Below, in pieces: positions 20,675 through 31,570 of a stretch of 64,000 nucleotides of DNA. Made by a program: the position numbers and the translations under genes. Source of the stretch: Coix lacryma-jobi var. lacryma-jobi. Lineage: Eukaryota > Streptophyta > Magnoliopsida > Poales > Poaceae. The DNA lies in the NCBI GenBank assembly GCA_009763385.1, contig CM019823.1:88237104-88301103 (forward strand). Direction: 5' to 3'. The notes under the pieces were generated by a model. It searched no databases. It was given only the letters and a program-made list of their open reading frames with translations, and was not told the origin of the DNA. The number at the start of each line of letters is the position of its first letter. Position 1 is the first letter of the stretch.

Positions 20675-21693
20675 ATGGCCCGGACTAAGTTGACAGCTCG
20701 CAAGGCCACCGGAGGCAGAGGAGTTCCACGTCGTCGCTTGGCCACAAAGTTGACTAAGAATACGTCCTTTTCCTACTTTGGGTTGCCAACGATCCTTTGG
20801 AGGATTCTGCAGGTAATTGGATATGAGGAAGGACGGTAGCCCCGGTACTCCTGGCAGAAGGATATCTATGGGTAGGATTCATTGGTCATGGTGTGGGTCA
20901 ATGTTAAAGCCTTGGCTAGCAAGCCCCACTGGCCAGGACAGACAGAGATCACCAGGGGCAGTTGTGCAAAGGATGGAGCCAATAGGGCAGCTTACTTGGT
21001 GCTGAAGGACATCATAGCCCACTTCTCCGCTGACCTTGCTAGTGCCATGGCAGGAGTGTTCCCTCGTGGATCACCTTTTCCATTGCACTGGAGGCAAACT
21101 TTGGAGTCAGTTCTGACAGGAGGCGCAGAGGAGAGATTCTTTTGCGAGACATCTGCAATGAGCGCCATAGGAGCTTTGGTGGGCGTATGTGAGAGTTTGG
21201 AGCACAGCTTGGAGAGCGTGTCCTTTACCCTCACCGCCACTTACCAGAGCAAGAGGAAGTTGCAGGATGAGTTCGACGCCGAGGTAGCCCGACTGCAGGA
21301 GAGGCTACACCAGGTCACCCTTGAGCGTGACGAGGCACGTGGCACACAGGAGCATAGAGCACCACCAGGACTGTCGCTGAACAGATGTACCTGACGACGG
21401 CTTTTCAGCGGGATGAAGCCCGGACCGCGCTTGACCAGCTCAGGGAGGGTGCCCACCACCTGATACAGCAGGTGCATGATCAGCAGACCTACATCGACCA
21501 CCTCCACGAAGCGATCCACCAGATGCATCATGAGGCACAGGAGGCCGCCGCCCCAGCAGCTGACGAGGCCCTGGAGCCCCAGGACGGAGTAGTGCTTGGT
21601 CCAAACCTTCCACTAGAGGATGAGGCCCATGCTGACGAGCCGATGTTCGACGCCGATGTGGATGACGCCGCATCCTCCACTAGAGATACTTGA
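20675..21693 (+). pseudogene. Histone-H3-tail-like coiled-coil protein, decayed
   Basis: ATG at 20675. The first 25 residues begin MARTK-L-TARK-A-TGG, then PR and LATK: about 18 of 24 H3 tail positions match, with a one-residue insertion before PR. Lys4, Lys9 and Lys23 equivalents are kept, Ser10 is Ala and Lys14 is Arg. The histone fold does not follow. The same frame has TAG stops at about 20837 and 20879, then VNVKALASKPHWPGQTEI, a helical AKDGANRAAYLVLKDI stretch and a coiled coil with ERLHQVTLERDEAR. A one-base shift near 21385 leads to a second coiled coil (QRDEARTALDQLREG) and an acidic tail ending at 21693. It lies upstream of a gypsy gag-pol on the same strand and may be an extra frame of that element. 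The product family is not recognised. Confidence 0.7.
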
Positions 21694-21781
21694 GCGTTAG
21701 TTTTCCTAGGAGTCTCTTTCTTTTGTTTAGCTTGATCATGGTTGCATTTGATGTAATCCAGATATGTGTTGGTTTTATGTT

Positions 21782-23872
21782 TAAGTTGCGGATACATGGG
21801 TGTATGCCAGATCTTGAGAGATGAGTGATTGTCAACGGGTTTGATGCGCATGTTCTTTGGCTTGTGTTGTGCAGGTGTCGAGCACGGAGACAGTGATCGA
21901 GGGCAAGGTGAAGGTCAAATAGAGACGTGCCGTGCCGATGGACCGGGAGCGGTGAAGGGCGGACGTGAGGCTTGGACTGAGGGACCGGTGGCCTGAGGAT
22001 CAGCTGTGGTGGCTGACAGCCTGGGACAACGACGAGCGAAGACTTGCGGGGCACGGTGTTGCTCGGGTTGAGGACCTGAGGACGCATGTTGGTGGACGGG
22101 GTGCACGGGCGGTGCATCCCTTCTACGGCGTCGGTTTGATGGTTGAGCCACAGAAAAACCATCGGGTGGACGGTTTCTAGGTTTGGGCCACAAAACCTCG
22201 GTGCGGTCGGTTTCCGGGTTTGGGCCACAAAACTCAGACTGAGGACTGTTTCCAAGTTTGGGCCTCAAAGCCTGGGCGCTGGCGGGTTTCTGAGTTGGGC
22301 CACAAAACTCAGGCGATGGACGGCAGGTTTCCCGGTTTGGGCCTCAAAATGGGGGGATGGTCATGAAGACAGGTTTCCCGGTTTTAGCCTCAAAACCGGG
22401 GGCAAGGTCTGTGAAAAGGACGAGTAGAGCGGTGGCGGCACGTGGCGGCAATCGATGAGGTCGCGTCAAGGCGAAGCTACCTGTTGTGCGGGCGTGGCAG
22501 TCAGATCACCACCTACTACGAGTTGGTCCAGAATAACCTTAGGGTTAGCTGGTTCACTCTATAATTATTAGGGGTAGAGTGGGAACTAGGATTAGGATAA
22601 GTAGGGGGAGACACCCCCCTCCCAAACTATCTCAGTCATTTGCTATTTGTTTTCTAGGGTTTCCTGCTCTCCCACATCCTGTTGTAGCTACTGAGATCCG
22701 CAGAGAACCATACCTCTGTGTTCATGAGATTTTGAGGAAGTGAGACCGTAATCTCACTATTGTAGCGTGTGGTAGCCACACGGTTGCAAATTCATGGTTT
22801 GATTCGCGTTTTGAATTTGTTCTTCGTGTTTCTTCGTTTCTCCATGATTTTCCCGTCACTCGATCTCCCTCTACGTTGCGTCTTTTTCGAATCCACTTGA
22901 ACCAACTTGTTCTTTGATGTGAGGAGATAATTTCTACCAAAGGGATTCATCTAACTCCTCAAGAACAAGTAGATCGGGTCAATTCAATTTTCGTCGTGCT
23001 TTTTCGGTTCATGCCACCATCCCCTTTGATTTCCCATTGAGTGAGTTTATTGAGCAGATGATTCCTTGGGGTATAGTCTCCTAACTACCTCGTGATCATC
23101 TCCTCCAAGTTCGAGATCAATGGATTTTGATTTGGATCGATTTTGGGGAGATTTAGGGAGAAGGCGACTCAAATCGCCCTCTCTGCGTGTTCCCGGACAG
23201 TCCGCCGGTGAACCGCGGACAGTCCGGACGTCGGGCTCTAGCCGATTTAGTGGCTGCGCAGTTCGGGCGGGCAAGTGATTTTTGACCGGCGGACAGTCCG
23301 CCGTTGAGACTCGTGGACAGTCTGGGAGTCGGGCAGAAGTGTTCAGCAGACTTGCTATTTTGAGGATTTTGCCAGCGGACAGTCCGCCCCTTCTTCGCGG
23401 ACTGTCCCGGTACAGTACCGCGGACAGTCCAGGACCATACCCGCAGACTGTCCTGGACTTCGCAGACTTGTCCTGGACAGTGCAAATTGCCTCCCAGCTT
23501 TTTGGCTTGGTTTTCGGACTTCTCGTTTGGCCCTAGAGTTAACCAAGGAACCTCTCTAGGTATCTTTGCTACTCGTTAGCATAGGTATTAAGAGATTTCT
23601 CAACGTAGCCTTTCATCTACGTTTAGGAGTCGGTTTTCGGGGTCGAACTTGAGCCAAAGCTTTTGGTGTTTGGTTTGGTCTTGCTTGGTGGTGCCTCGTT
23701 GTGATCCTAGGGATCATCCACCCTTTTCCAAGGGTCGTGGGCATCATGTTTCGGTCAAAGCTTTTGGGGGTGGATTTGTGGGACAAAGGCCAAAGTTTTC
23801 GAGAGAAATTTTTGGCTCTCATTCACCCCCCCTCTGGTCACCTTGATTTTGCATTCTCGGTCCTTCATAAGT
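21782..23872 (+). mobile_element. Solo Copia LTR with target-site duplication TAAGT
   Basis: LTR 21787-23867 (2081 bp), from TGCGGATACATGGG to GGTCCTTCA, is flanked by TAAGT at 21782-21786 and 23868-23872. It carries a partly decayed hairpin array at 22138-22401 and CGGACAGTCCG dyads at 23192-23478. It splits the stretch between the H3-tail-like frame and the gypsy gag, so those two were once about 2.4 kb closer. Confidence 0.94.
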
Positions 23873-24102
23873 TGCATGATGGCATGTATGACTTTTGGAC
23901 AAAGTCCAGACTTCGATCTGGCACCTTGATTATGGAAACCCGTCGTTTGCGTTCTTATTTTCGAGCAATTATTCTATGATGTTGTATGGAAATGTGTAAT
24001 TATACTTGGTCGTGTGCTAAATTTTCGAATTATGTACAACACAGTATGTATTCATGTTCAATATAACATCGCCTAATTGTTGCTCATTAATGAGACATGC
24101 AG

Positions 24103-25151
24103 ATGTCGGCCCACACCCGGAGCTAGTGTGGACAAGGATCAGGGTAGGAGGAAAATCTGCCAACACCTCCACCACCGCCAATGACGCTGGAAGCGTTCTT
24201 CGGGCAGTTCTTGGGTAGCTAGAGGAACATGGAGGAAATGCAAAGGCATATGGAGGCCACACTCCGTAACATTGCCAACAACACTGTGTAGCAGCACTAG
24301 TAGCATCAGGGGCCTGAGCCTAATCAGTACAGCTCCTACCGTGACTTCTTGGACACTCGCCCCCCTGTGTTCAAGGAAGCTACTGAACCTCTCGAGGCAG
24401 ATGAATGGCTCAATTCCATCGCCCAGAAGTTACGTCTTCTTTGCTTGACCGAGGAGCTCAAGGTGGAATATGCCGCCCACATGTTGGAAGGACCTGCAGG
24501 TCTGTGGTGGTCTCAGTATCGTGCATCTCTACCAGCCAATGCACCTGTCACGTGGGAACAGTTCTCCACTGCTATGCGCAACCACTACATCCCTAGTGGT
24601 CTGATGGAAATGAAGGTCACAGAGTTCATGAGGCTGTCGCAAGGGACCCGGTCAATGTCAGAGTATCTGCATAGCTTCAACAACTTGTCCCGCTATGCCC
24701 AGATTTTGTGAACACAGAGGCCAAGAAGATTGCAAGCTTCAAGCATGGCATGAATGCCAACAAGCTCTCCAAGATGGGAAATAGCCACCGCACCACCTTC
24801 AGTGACTTCGTGAGTGACTGCCTGAACGAGGAGGCCAATGATAGCAGGCTGGCGACGGAGACTCACCGTCGTGCGAATGAAGAAGGTTCGTCTCAGCAAA
24901 GAACCCCTTTCAGAGCACGCACCCAGTACCGCCCGCCAGTTTCAGGAGCAAGGTTCCGTCCCCCACAGAGAAAGATAACCACCAACCGCCCTCGTCCAAG
25001 CTTTCAGAAGCCGTACACCACTGCCTTGATGCAGAACAAGGCAAAGGCAGGAGGTTCTGGAGGTCAGAAGACCCCCTATGTGATTGGGTCGTGCTACAAC
25101 TATGGTCAGACTGGACACCTGTCTCGTCAGTGCCCCCAGCCAAAGAAATAG
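24103..25151 (+). pseudogene. Ty3/gypsy gag
   Basis: ATG at 24103 follows ATGCAG. The frame meets stops early but continues into ADEWLNSIAQKL, LEGPAGLWWSQYRA and TWEQFSTAMRNHYIP, the retrotransposon gag capsid domain. A frame change at about 24708 gives the rest, FKHGMNANKLSKM and a basic stretch. The zinc knuckle at about 25094-25135 reads CYNYGQTGHLSRQC: the second Cys of CX2CX4HX4C is Tyr, so metal binding is probably lost. The gag type resembles Tekay/Del chromoviruses; I did not confirm the lineage. Confidence 0.85.
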
Positions 25152-26322
25152 TACACCCATCCTCGACCTCGCACGGGCAATGTGCATTTCACCACTGTTG
25201 AAGAAGTGCCCGAAGGAGAACCTGTCACTGCTGGTACGTTTCTTGTTAACCAATACCCCGTAGTTGTGTTGTTTGATTCTGGAGCATAGCATTCATTTAT
25301 AAGTGAGAATTTTATTATGAGAAGTAATCTTGAGTTGGTAGAGTTGGATCGGGGTTATCAAATAAGTTCAGCAGGGGCTGTTCTCTCCGCCCGTAAAATG
25401 GCTAAAGGAGTGGAAATGACCTTTGGGGATAAAAAGGCCATAGTGGATCCCATAGTAATCCCTGGCCTAGGTTTGGATATAATCTTGGGTATTGGTTGGA
25501 TGAAGCTCTGGGAGGTCAATCTTGACATCGCAGAACAAGTAGTTTCCATGGTTAGTCCTCGGAGTGGGTCTTCTTTCCGGATCAAGTTACCCCGGAACCC
25601 CCATGAGATAGGAGTGTTGTTCAATATCACGACAAAGCAGATAGCTGCAATCCCAGTAGTGTGCGAGTTCCCAGATGTTTTTCCTGATGAGTTGCCAGGA
25701 TTACCGCCGGATAGGGATGTGGAGTTTGCTATAGAGTTAGTTCCTGGAACGGCACCTATTTCTCGAAGGCCATATAGGATGCCGGCTAACGAGCTAGCAA
25801 AGTTCAAAACCCAGTTGCAAGAGCTTTTGGATAAAGGTTTAATACGTCCTAGACCATCGCCTTGGGGATGTCCTGCCATCTTCGTGAAAAAGAAGGACAA
25901 AACTTTGAGAATGTGTGTGGATTACAGTAACTATAAAGAACAAATATCCCTTACCCCGAATCAACGTCTTGTTTGATCAGTTATCCAAGGCAAAAGTGTT
26001 CTCCAAGATTGACTTAAGGTCAGGTTACCATCAGATCAAGATCCGAAGGGAGGATATACCAAAAACAGCTTTCACCACCAGATATGGACTCTATGAGTAT
26101 CTAGTTATGTCATTTGGACTGACAAATGCACCGACACATTTCATGTATCTGATGAACTCCATCTTCATGCCTGAATTGGACAAGTTTGTTGTGGTGTTCA
26201 TTGATGACATCTTGGTGTACTCCGAGAATGAGCAAGACCATGCTGAGCACTTACGAGTTGTCTTAACCGGCTTCGAGAGCACAAGTTATACGCCAAGTTT
26301 AGCAAGTGTGAGTTTTGGTTAA
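25152..26322 (+). pseudogene. Ty3/gypsy protease and reverse transcriptase
   Basis: The protease motif VVLFDSGA (about 25264-25287) is followed at once by a TAG. The downstream frame 25317-25976 has IVIPGLGLDIILGIGWM and the RT start (LPPDRDVEFAIELVPG, RMCVDY), then shifts frame. The next frame, 25915-26322, carries NKYPLP, the first Asp in FSKIDLRSGYHQI and FIDDILVYS, the gypsy form of the YxDD box. It breaks off after the HAEHLR region by another frameshift. It would be the replication enzyme but cannot be made as one product here. Confidence 0.9.
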
Positions 26323-26945
26323 AGAAAGTACCTTTTCTCGAACACATCCTTTCAGAAGAAGGAATCTCTATGGACCCCTCTAAGGTACAGGAAGTTATGG
26401 ATTGGAAAGCACCCACTAGTGTACATGAGGTCCATAGCTTTTTGGGATTGGCCGGATATTACCGTCGGTTCATCTCAAACTTCTCAAGGATAGCGAAGCC
26501 TATGACCCGTTTGACTCAGAAAAATAAGAAGTTTGAATGGACTCCAGAGTGTGAAGCAGCATTTTGCACTCTACGAACCTTGTTGACTTCTGCACCAGTT
26601 TTGGCTCAACCAAATCTGGAGGAACCTTTTGATGTGTTTTATGATGCGTCCAAGATTGGACTTGGATGTGTGCTTATGCATAATGGAAGAATCATAGCCT
26701 ATGCTTCACGTCATTTACGACCACATGAAGAGAATTACCCGACTCATGACTTGGAATTGGCAGCAGTAGTTCATGCACTCAAGATTTCGAGGCACTATCT
26801 TATGGGCAACCTTTGTCACGTGTATACAGATCACAAAAGTTTGAAGTATATCTTCACTCAACCTGAGTTGAATATGAGGCAGAGAAGATGGTTAGAATTA
26901 ATCAAGGATTACAACCTGGAGGTGCATTACCACCCTGGAAAGTGA
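26323..26945 (+). pseudogene. Ty3/gypsy RT thumb and RNase H
   Basis: The 191-codon frame 26370-26945 has VHSFLGLAGYYRRFI (RT thumb/connection) and RNase H acidic residues in FYDAS, HDLELAAV and YTDHKSL, all kept. The usual RRWLELIKDY and HYHPGK follow; then the frame is lost. It continues the RT at 25317-26322 after a frameshift. Confidence 0.9.
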
Positions 26946-27802
26946 TATCATCGAAGGACAAAAGACAATAAAGAAGAAATCTATTAGATCAAGCAGAGAC
27001 TAGAACACAATAGTTCATTAAACTTCAGAGTGGATGAGCAAGGGATTTTATGGTATAATCAGAGGTTAGTAGTACCCAAGGACAGGGAACTGAGAGACAG
27101 GATTTTGAATTAAGCTCACAATTCAAAATTGTTTCCATCCAGGAAGTAGTAGGATGTACCAGGATCTAAAAACAGGTATTGGTGGTCTAAGTTGAAAAGG
27201 GAGGCCACAACTTATGTCGTGAAGTGCGACACTTGCTGCAGGATAAAGGCTATACATTTGAAACCCGCCGGACTGTTGCAACCGCTGTCAATCCCGGAAT
27301 GGAAATGGAAACAGATTAGTATGGATTTCATCACAGGACTGCTAGTCACCCAAAGGGACAATATTCTATTTGGGTTATCGTGGATTGGTTATCGAAAGTG
27401 GCTCATTTTGTACCAGTCAAGACTACATATCGACCTCACCAGTATGCAGATCTGTACATTCAGAACATCTTAAAGTTACACGGTATACCCAAAAGGATTG
27501 TTTCTGATAGAGGACCCTAGTTCATAACTCGTTTTTTGGAACATTTGCACAAGGATCTAGGAACCAAGTTGGTACAAAGTTCCACTTACCACCCCCAAAC
27601 CGCAGGACAAACGAAAAGAGTGAATCAAATCTTGGAAGATATTCTCCGAGCATGTGTGCTTTCCTCAGGAGAATCATGGGAAAAGTGGTTACCTCTAGAA
27701 GAGTTCTCTTATAACAACAACTATCAATCAAGTATAAGAATGGCACCGTTTGAGGTCTTGTATGGACAAGGATTCTCCTTATCTATGCAGCTTTTGGGGT
27801 AG
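26946..27802 (+). pseudogene. Ty3/gypsy integrase, broken
   Basis: CDTCCRIKA (27225-27250) is the second half of the zinc-binding HHCC region; the His pair is upstream in a damaged stretch. SMDFITGL holds the first catalytic Asp, and SDRGP (about 27507-27521), followed by a stop, holds the second. The third should be the Glu of the GQTER motif, but the frame 27536-27802 reads GQTKRVNQ, so the catalytic Glu is Lys. The sequence leaves the family pattern at about 27850 and no chromodomain was found. Confidence 0.87.
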
Positions 27803-29119
27803 GTAGATCCAAAAATAAAAGTTGGAGAAGATGTTTTGGGTCAGAGCTTGTGAAAAGTTGAGCCTTTTCAGGCATGTTTGGACCGTCAAAATGCAGCTTG
27901 TCTGCACTCGGCAGATGCAGTGACACTACCATCTTGGTATTGTCTTTCTCGCCGAACCAAGCCTCGACTGGTCTTGTGCCTTAAAGGAGTTTGGGAGTAT
28001 GTTGGAAGCTCTCCAACTTTGTCCACAGGCGCCTGGGCTGAATCCTAGCGGATGAGGCCAAAACTGTGTTCAAAAGTGGTCGAGGACGCACGCGATCTGT
28101 TCGATGTTTTGTCTCTGTTTTGTCTGACGTTGAAAAGTTCTAGCCTGCTGTTCTCCTTGTGGGTTGTGGTTCAAGGTGCAGTCTGCGTCGTTCGATAGGG
28201 TCAAGTCTCGTGTCTCATGTTTCTTTTGGAGCCTAGTGCCGCAGTTATGAGGATCGGCCAGAACGCTCACGTCCAAACTTTGGCCAAGTCATGTCTGGTC
28301 AGCATTTTTGGCCGCGGTCACCACATGCACGTTCTCTGTCCGCGGGCGCTGTGCATGTCACTGTTTGCGCGTGGCCGTAGCAGGCTGTCATTGCTGTCGC
28401 GTCTTCTTCTCATCCCTAGCCGAGTGGCCAAGCTCTTGAAAAGCAGAACCTTTTTCCTTTCTCTCCAGAGATCTCGCCATTGCTGTCGAACCTCACCATA
28501 GTAGCCTCTGTTCTTCCCCATCGCGGTCGTTCAAGCATTGGGCATCGGGTTCACTTGGTGCTCGTTGCCACCCCACGCTCGGCCATGCCACCCCTTTTCC
28601 TTCTTCCTCGCCTAGTGCCGCGTCCAGTGGCTGCCGAGAGGGCACCGCCGCACCGGCCATCTCGTGGGAGCCGTAGCAAGGGTCCCTGCATCGTTCTTCG
28701 AGTGTCTGCGGCGGCGGTGAGGAGGCCGCAACCTCCGCTGAGCCCTCGCCTCGCTGCCGGCGAGCCGTCCGTGGCCGAAGTCCAAGCCTCAGCTCTGCTA
28801 GTGCATTTAGGCGAGTGGAGGTGGAAGAAGGACCTTCGGGCGCAAATTAGGTAAAGTCTGGGGGTTTTCGGTAAAGAGCAGAGAGATGCAAGAATAGTGT
28901 TTGGACCTTGTCGTGTTTATCTGTTTTCCCAGAGACTAGATCCAAAAAGTTGCGGTGAGAGAGCGAGTCACCGGCTCCCCTCTGCTGGGCCACGTCATGG
29001 GCCCTGCCTGGGCCTCGGCTCGGGCCGGCTGGCCAGGCCCGTGCGGCAGCTGGCCTGCTTGGCAGGCGGGCTGGCCGAGAAGTTGTTGGGCTGCTTGGGC
29101 TAGTTTCAGTTTTCCTTTT
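27803..29119. other. Unassigned region, GC-rich at its right end
   Basis: After the integrase I cannot name anything. 28500-29100 is markedly GC-rich, with short open frames such as 28480-28854, but codon pattern and products are not convincing; it may be the leader or LTR of another retroelement. 29040-29090 is rich in CTGGCC/GGCCGG. Confidence 0.4.
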
Positions 29120-29356
29120 TGAAAGGACCATGACGCCTAAGAGAGGGGTGAATTAGGCAACTAAAAACTTAACTCTAACTATGGCCTCTAATTACCACCT
29201 AGTCAAAACCTATGCAAGAAAGTAAACTATCTATTTTATGCAACTATGGTTTTGCTAGGTGTGTTGCTATCTCTACCGCAAAAGAGTTATGCGACCTAGG
29301 TTCCGATCCTATCAACTAAGCTAGGAAAGGTAAAGCACATAATTAAGATAGCAAGA

Positions 29357-31090
29357 TGTTGACACTGGTTATCTATCAAAATTAAAGGATAAATAAATAT
29401 GAAAAGGGCATGAATTCAATCACCAACAAAGGTTTAGAGTTTTATTGACAATATTCCATGAGTTTTGGTGAATTTTGATTCTGCAGGGACAAACCAGGAA
29501 ACCAGTGTTGATTGCTTCCCCTAGAAGGAAACCAATGGGAGATAACACAACCGCCAAGTCAGGAATATTCCAGAAGGATCTAGATGACACTAGAGGACAC
29601 CACGAGGCGGGGCACCGCGAGAGGCCGCCAGGTGGGACCCGGTCGGTCCCACCCTTAGACCGACCGGTCTCCCTCTGGGCTCGCTGGCCTCCGTCTTCTG
29701 GAAGCTTCCTCCACCGCCTTTGAGGATCCATCTCAGCCCTACGTGAAGTCGGTTTGATCCAACGGTCGAGGTTCATCTCTCAGGGCTATATAAACAGGCC
29801 CCCAAACCCCAGGGCAGATCAAGTCCCTCTTCAGAAAGACTACGCCTCATTCAGAAACCCTAGAAGAGACTTCAAGAGCCAGTTATCAAGTAGAAGACTA
29901 GTTACCCCTCTAGTTAGGTTAGAACCTAGTCTTATCCTAGAACTAGAAGAGAGGGAGAGGAAGAGATCAAGAAGGAGCTCCGGCCTGTCGGATCAACTTC
30001 TTCATCTTGTACCTGTGGATTCAAGTTTATCTTCAACTTGCTTCAGCGATTGTTTCGGTAATCAACGTCTATATTTATGTTTGAGCCATTGTTCTTATTA
30101 TTTAAGGTTATGACTCTCTTTTGAGTACTTTAATTCTAGTCATTCTAGAGTTAGAGTATTGGATTGTGTAAGCATGGTGCTTAGACTTGATAGCTCATAA
30201 ATGCCTCCTATATTGCCGGTAGTAGTGGTTGTTCGCAAGGGTGACTCTTATAGCCTTGTTGATTCTTCTATAGTCCACTTACCCGTGTGTAGGCTCGGTA
30301 GGATTATACATTTGCATAAAAGACTCATACTCTGTTTGTGACCTTTTATGGCAACGTCCCCACTAAGAATAATGCAAACATATCACTCTTAAGTTGGATT
30401 TAGATAACCTTAGTGATCCCCTCTATACTCTAGATTCTCCATCCTTGTTAGCTACTCAGGGGTTAGACTTTAAGACTTAACACTATCCGTTCCTTTGGGT
30501 TCGATATTAAAACTGGTTACTCCGATGAAGTGCTACATCGGTAGATTTTATCTGTGCACTTGCGGATAAAGTAGAGTGTGCGTTAATTTATACCAACAAG
30601 CATTTCTGGCGTCGTTGCCAGGGAACGGTAGATCAACTTAAGTCTTAGTTTAACCTTGTAATTATACTTTTATCTTTTCCTTTTTTTGTCCCAGTGTTTC
30701 ATTATTTTTGTTTTCATTCTTATGAATGTTGTTTTAGAATTCCACTCTTATCTGTTACTACCCCATAAACGCAAGATATAACCAGTAGAATCCTTACACC
30801 CCATCATAATACCTGGTTATTAGCTATGCCTACCTTTCCACTGCACTGAGCATAGAAATATAATTGTGAAAATATTCCTTCGGGTATTTTGTCACTAACC
30901 TTCTAGATTCCCACTATACATGTAGATTCTCCGTCCTTGTTAGCTACTTAGGGGTTAGACTTTAAGACTTAACACTATCCGTTCCTTGGGTTCAATATTA
31001 AAACTTGGTTACTCCGGTGAAGTGCTACATCGGTAGATTTTATCTGTGCGCTTGTGGATAAAGTAGAGTGTGCGTTAATTTATACCAACA
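29357..31090 (+). mobile_element. Deleted Tat/Athila-like gypsy element, 1.7 kb
   Basis: A full LTR (29357-30598), a primer site TGGCGTCGTTGCCAGGGA (30607-30624), about 300 bases of non-coding interior, and then only the last about 180 bases of a second LTR (about 30910-31090), ending CCAACA. Flanks are CAAGA before and CAAGG after, a 5-bp target duplication with one change. The TATA box is at 29787-29793 and a GGTGGGACC/GGTCCCACC inverted repeat at 29631-29653. Confidence 0.85.
29787..29793 (+). promoter_or_regulatory. TATA box of the 29357-30598 LTR
   Basis: TATATAA in GGGCTATATAAACAGGCCCC, conserved with the box at 9554-9560. Confidence 0.75.
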
Positions 31091-31570
31091 CAAGGTAAAT
31101 GCGGAAGATAAAGAGCAAGGTAGAGATGCAAACTCCCATCGATGACTCCGGTATTTTTACCGATGTATCGAGAAGCACGCAAGCTTCCCCTAGTCCTCGT
31201 TGGAGCCCCTCGCAAGGAATCCCACGCAAGGGCCAAGCTCCCGGTCGGGTAACTCCGTGGATAGCTCCGGTCCTTCCCCATGCGCAAGTGGTCTCCGGTT
31301 AAGCCACTTGTGGCAAAGCCTCTCCCGGATGCTCCCCTGCCGTCTTCACTATCAAGCTTTCGGCCGAACCGTCGTGGGCGGTTGGTGTGGTCTCGCAAGA
31401 CTACAAGCCCCTCCGATGTACAACAATGGTGCACGCAAGCACCGAGTAGCAAGAGGTATGCAAACCTCACTAAACACTAGGCCTAAGCCTAGAGCAAGCG
31501 CACGAGTGGTGGTCTAACTAGCCTAAGCACTTCGCAAAGCACCTACACTAATCACCATGTGAATCACTAA

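Noticed and set aside
28480..28854. GC-rich open frame, possible host exon
   Set aside because: Pro/Arg/Ser-rich, no domain, no splice-bounded partner found; more likely retroelement leader or LTR.
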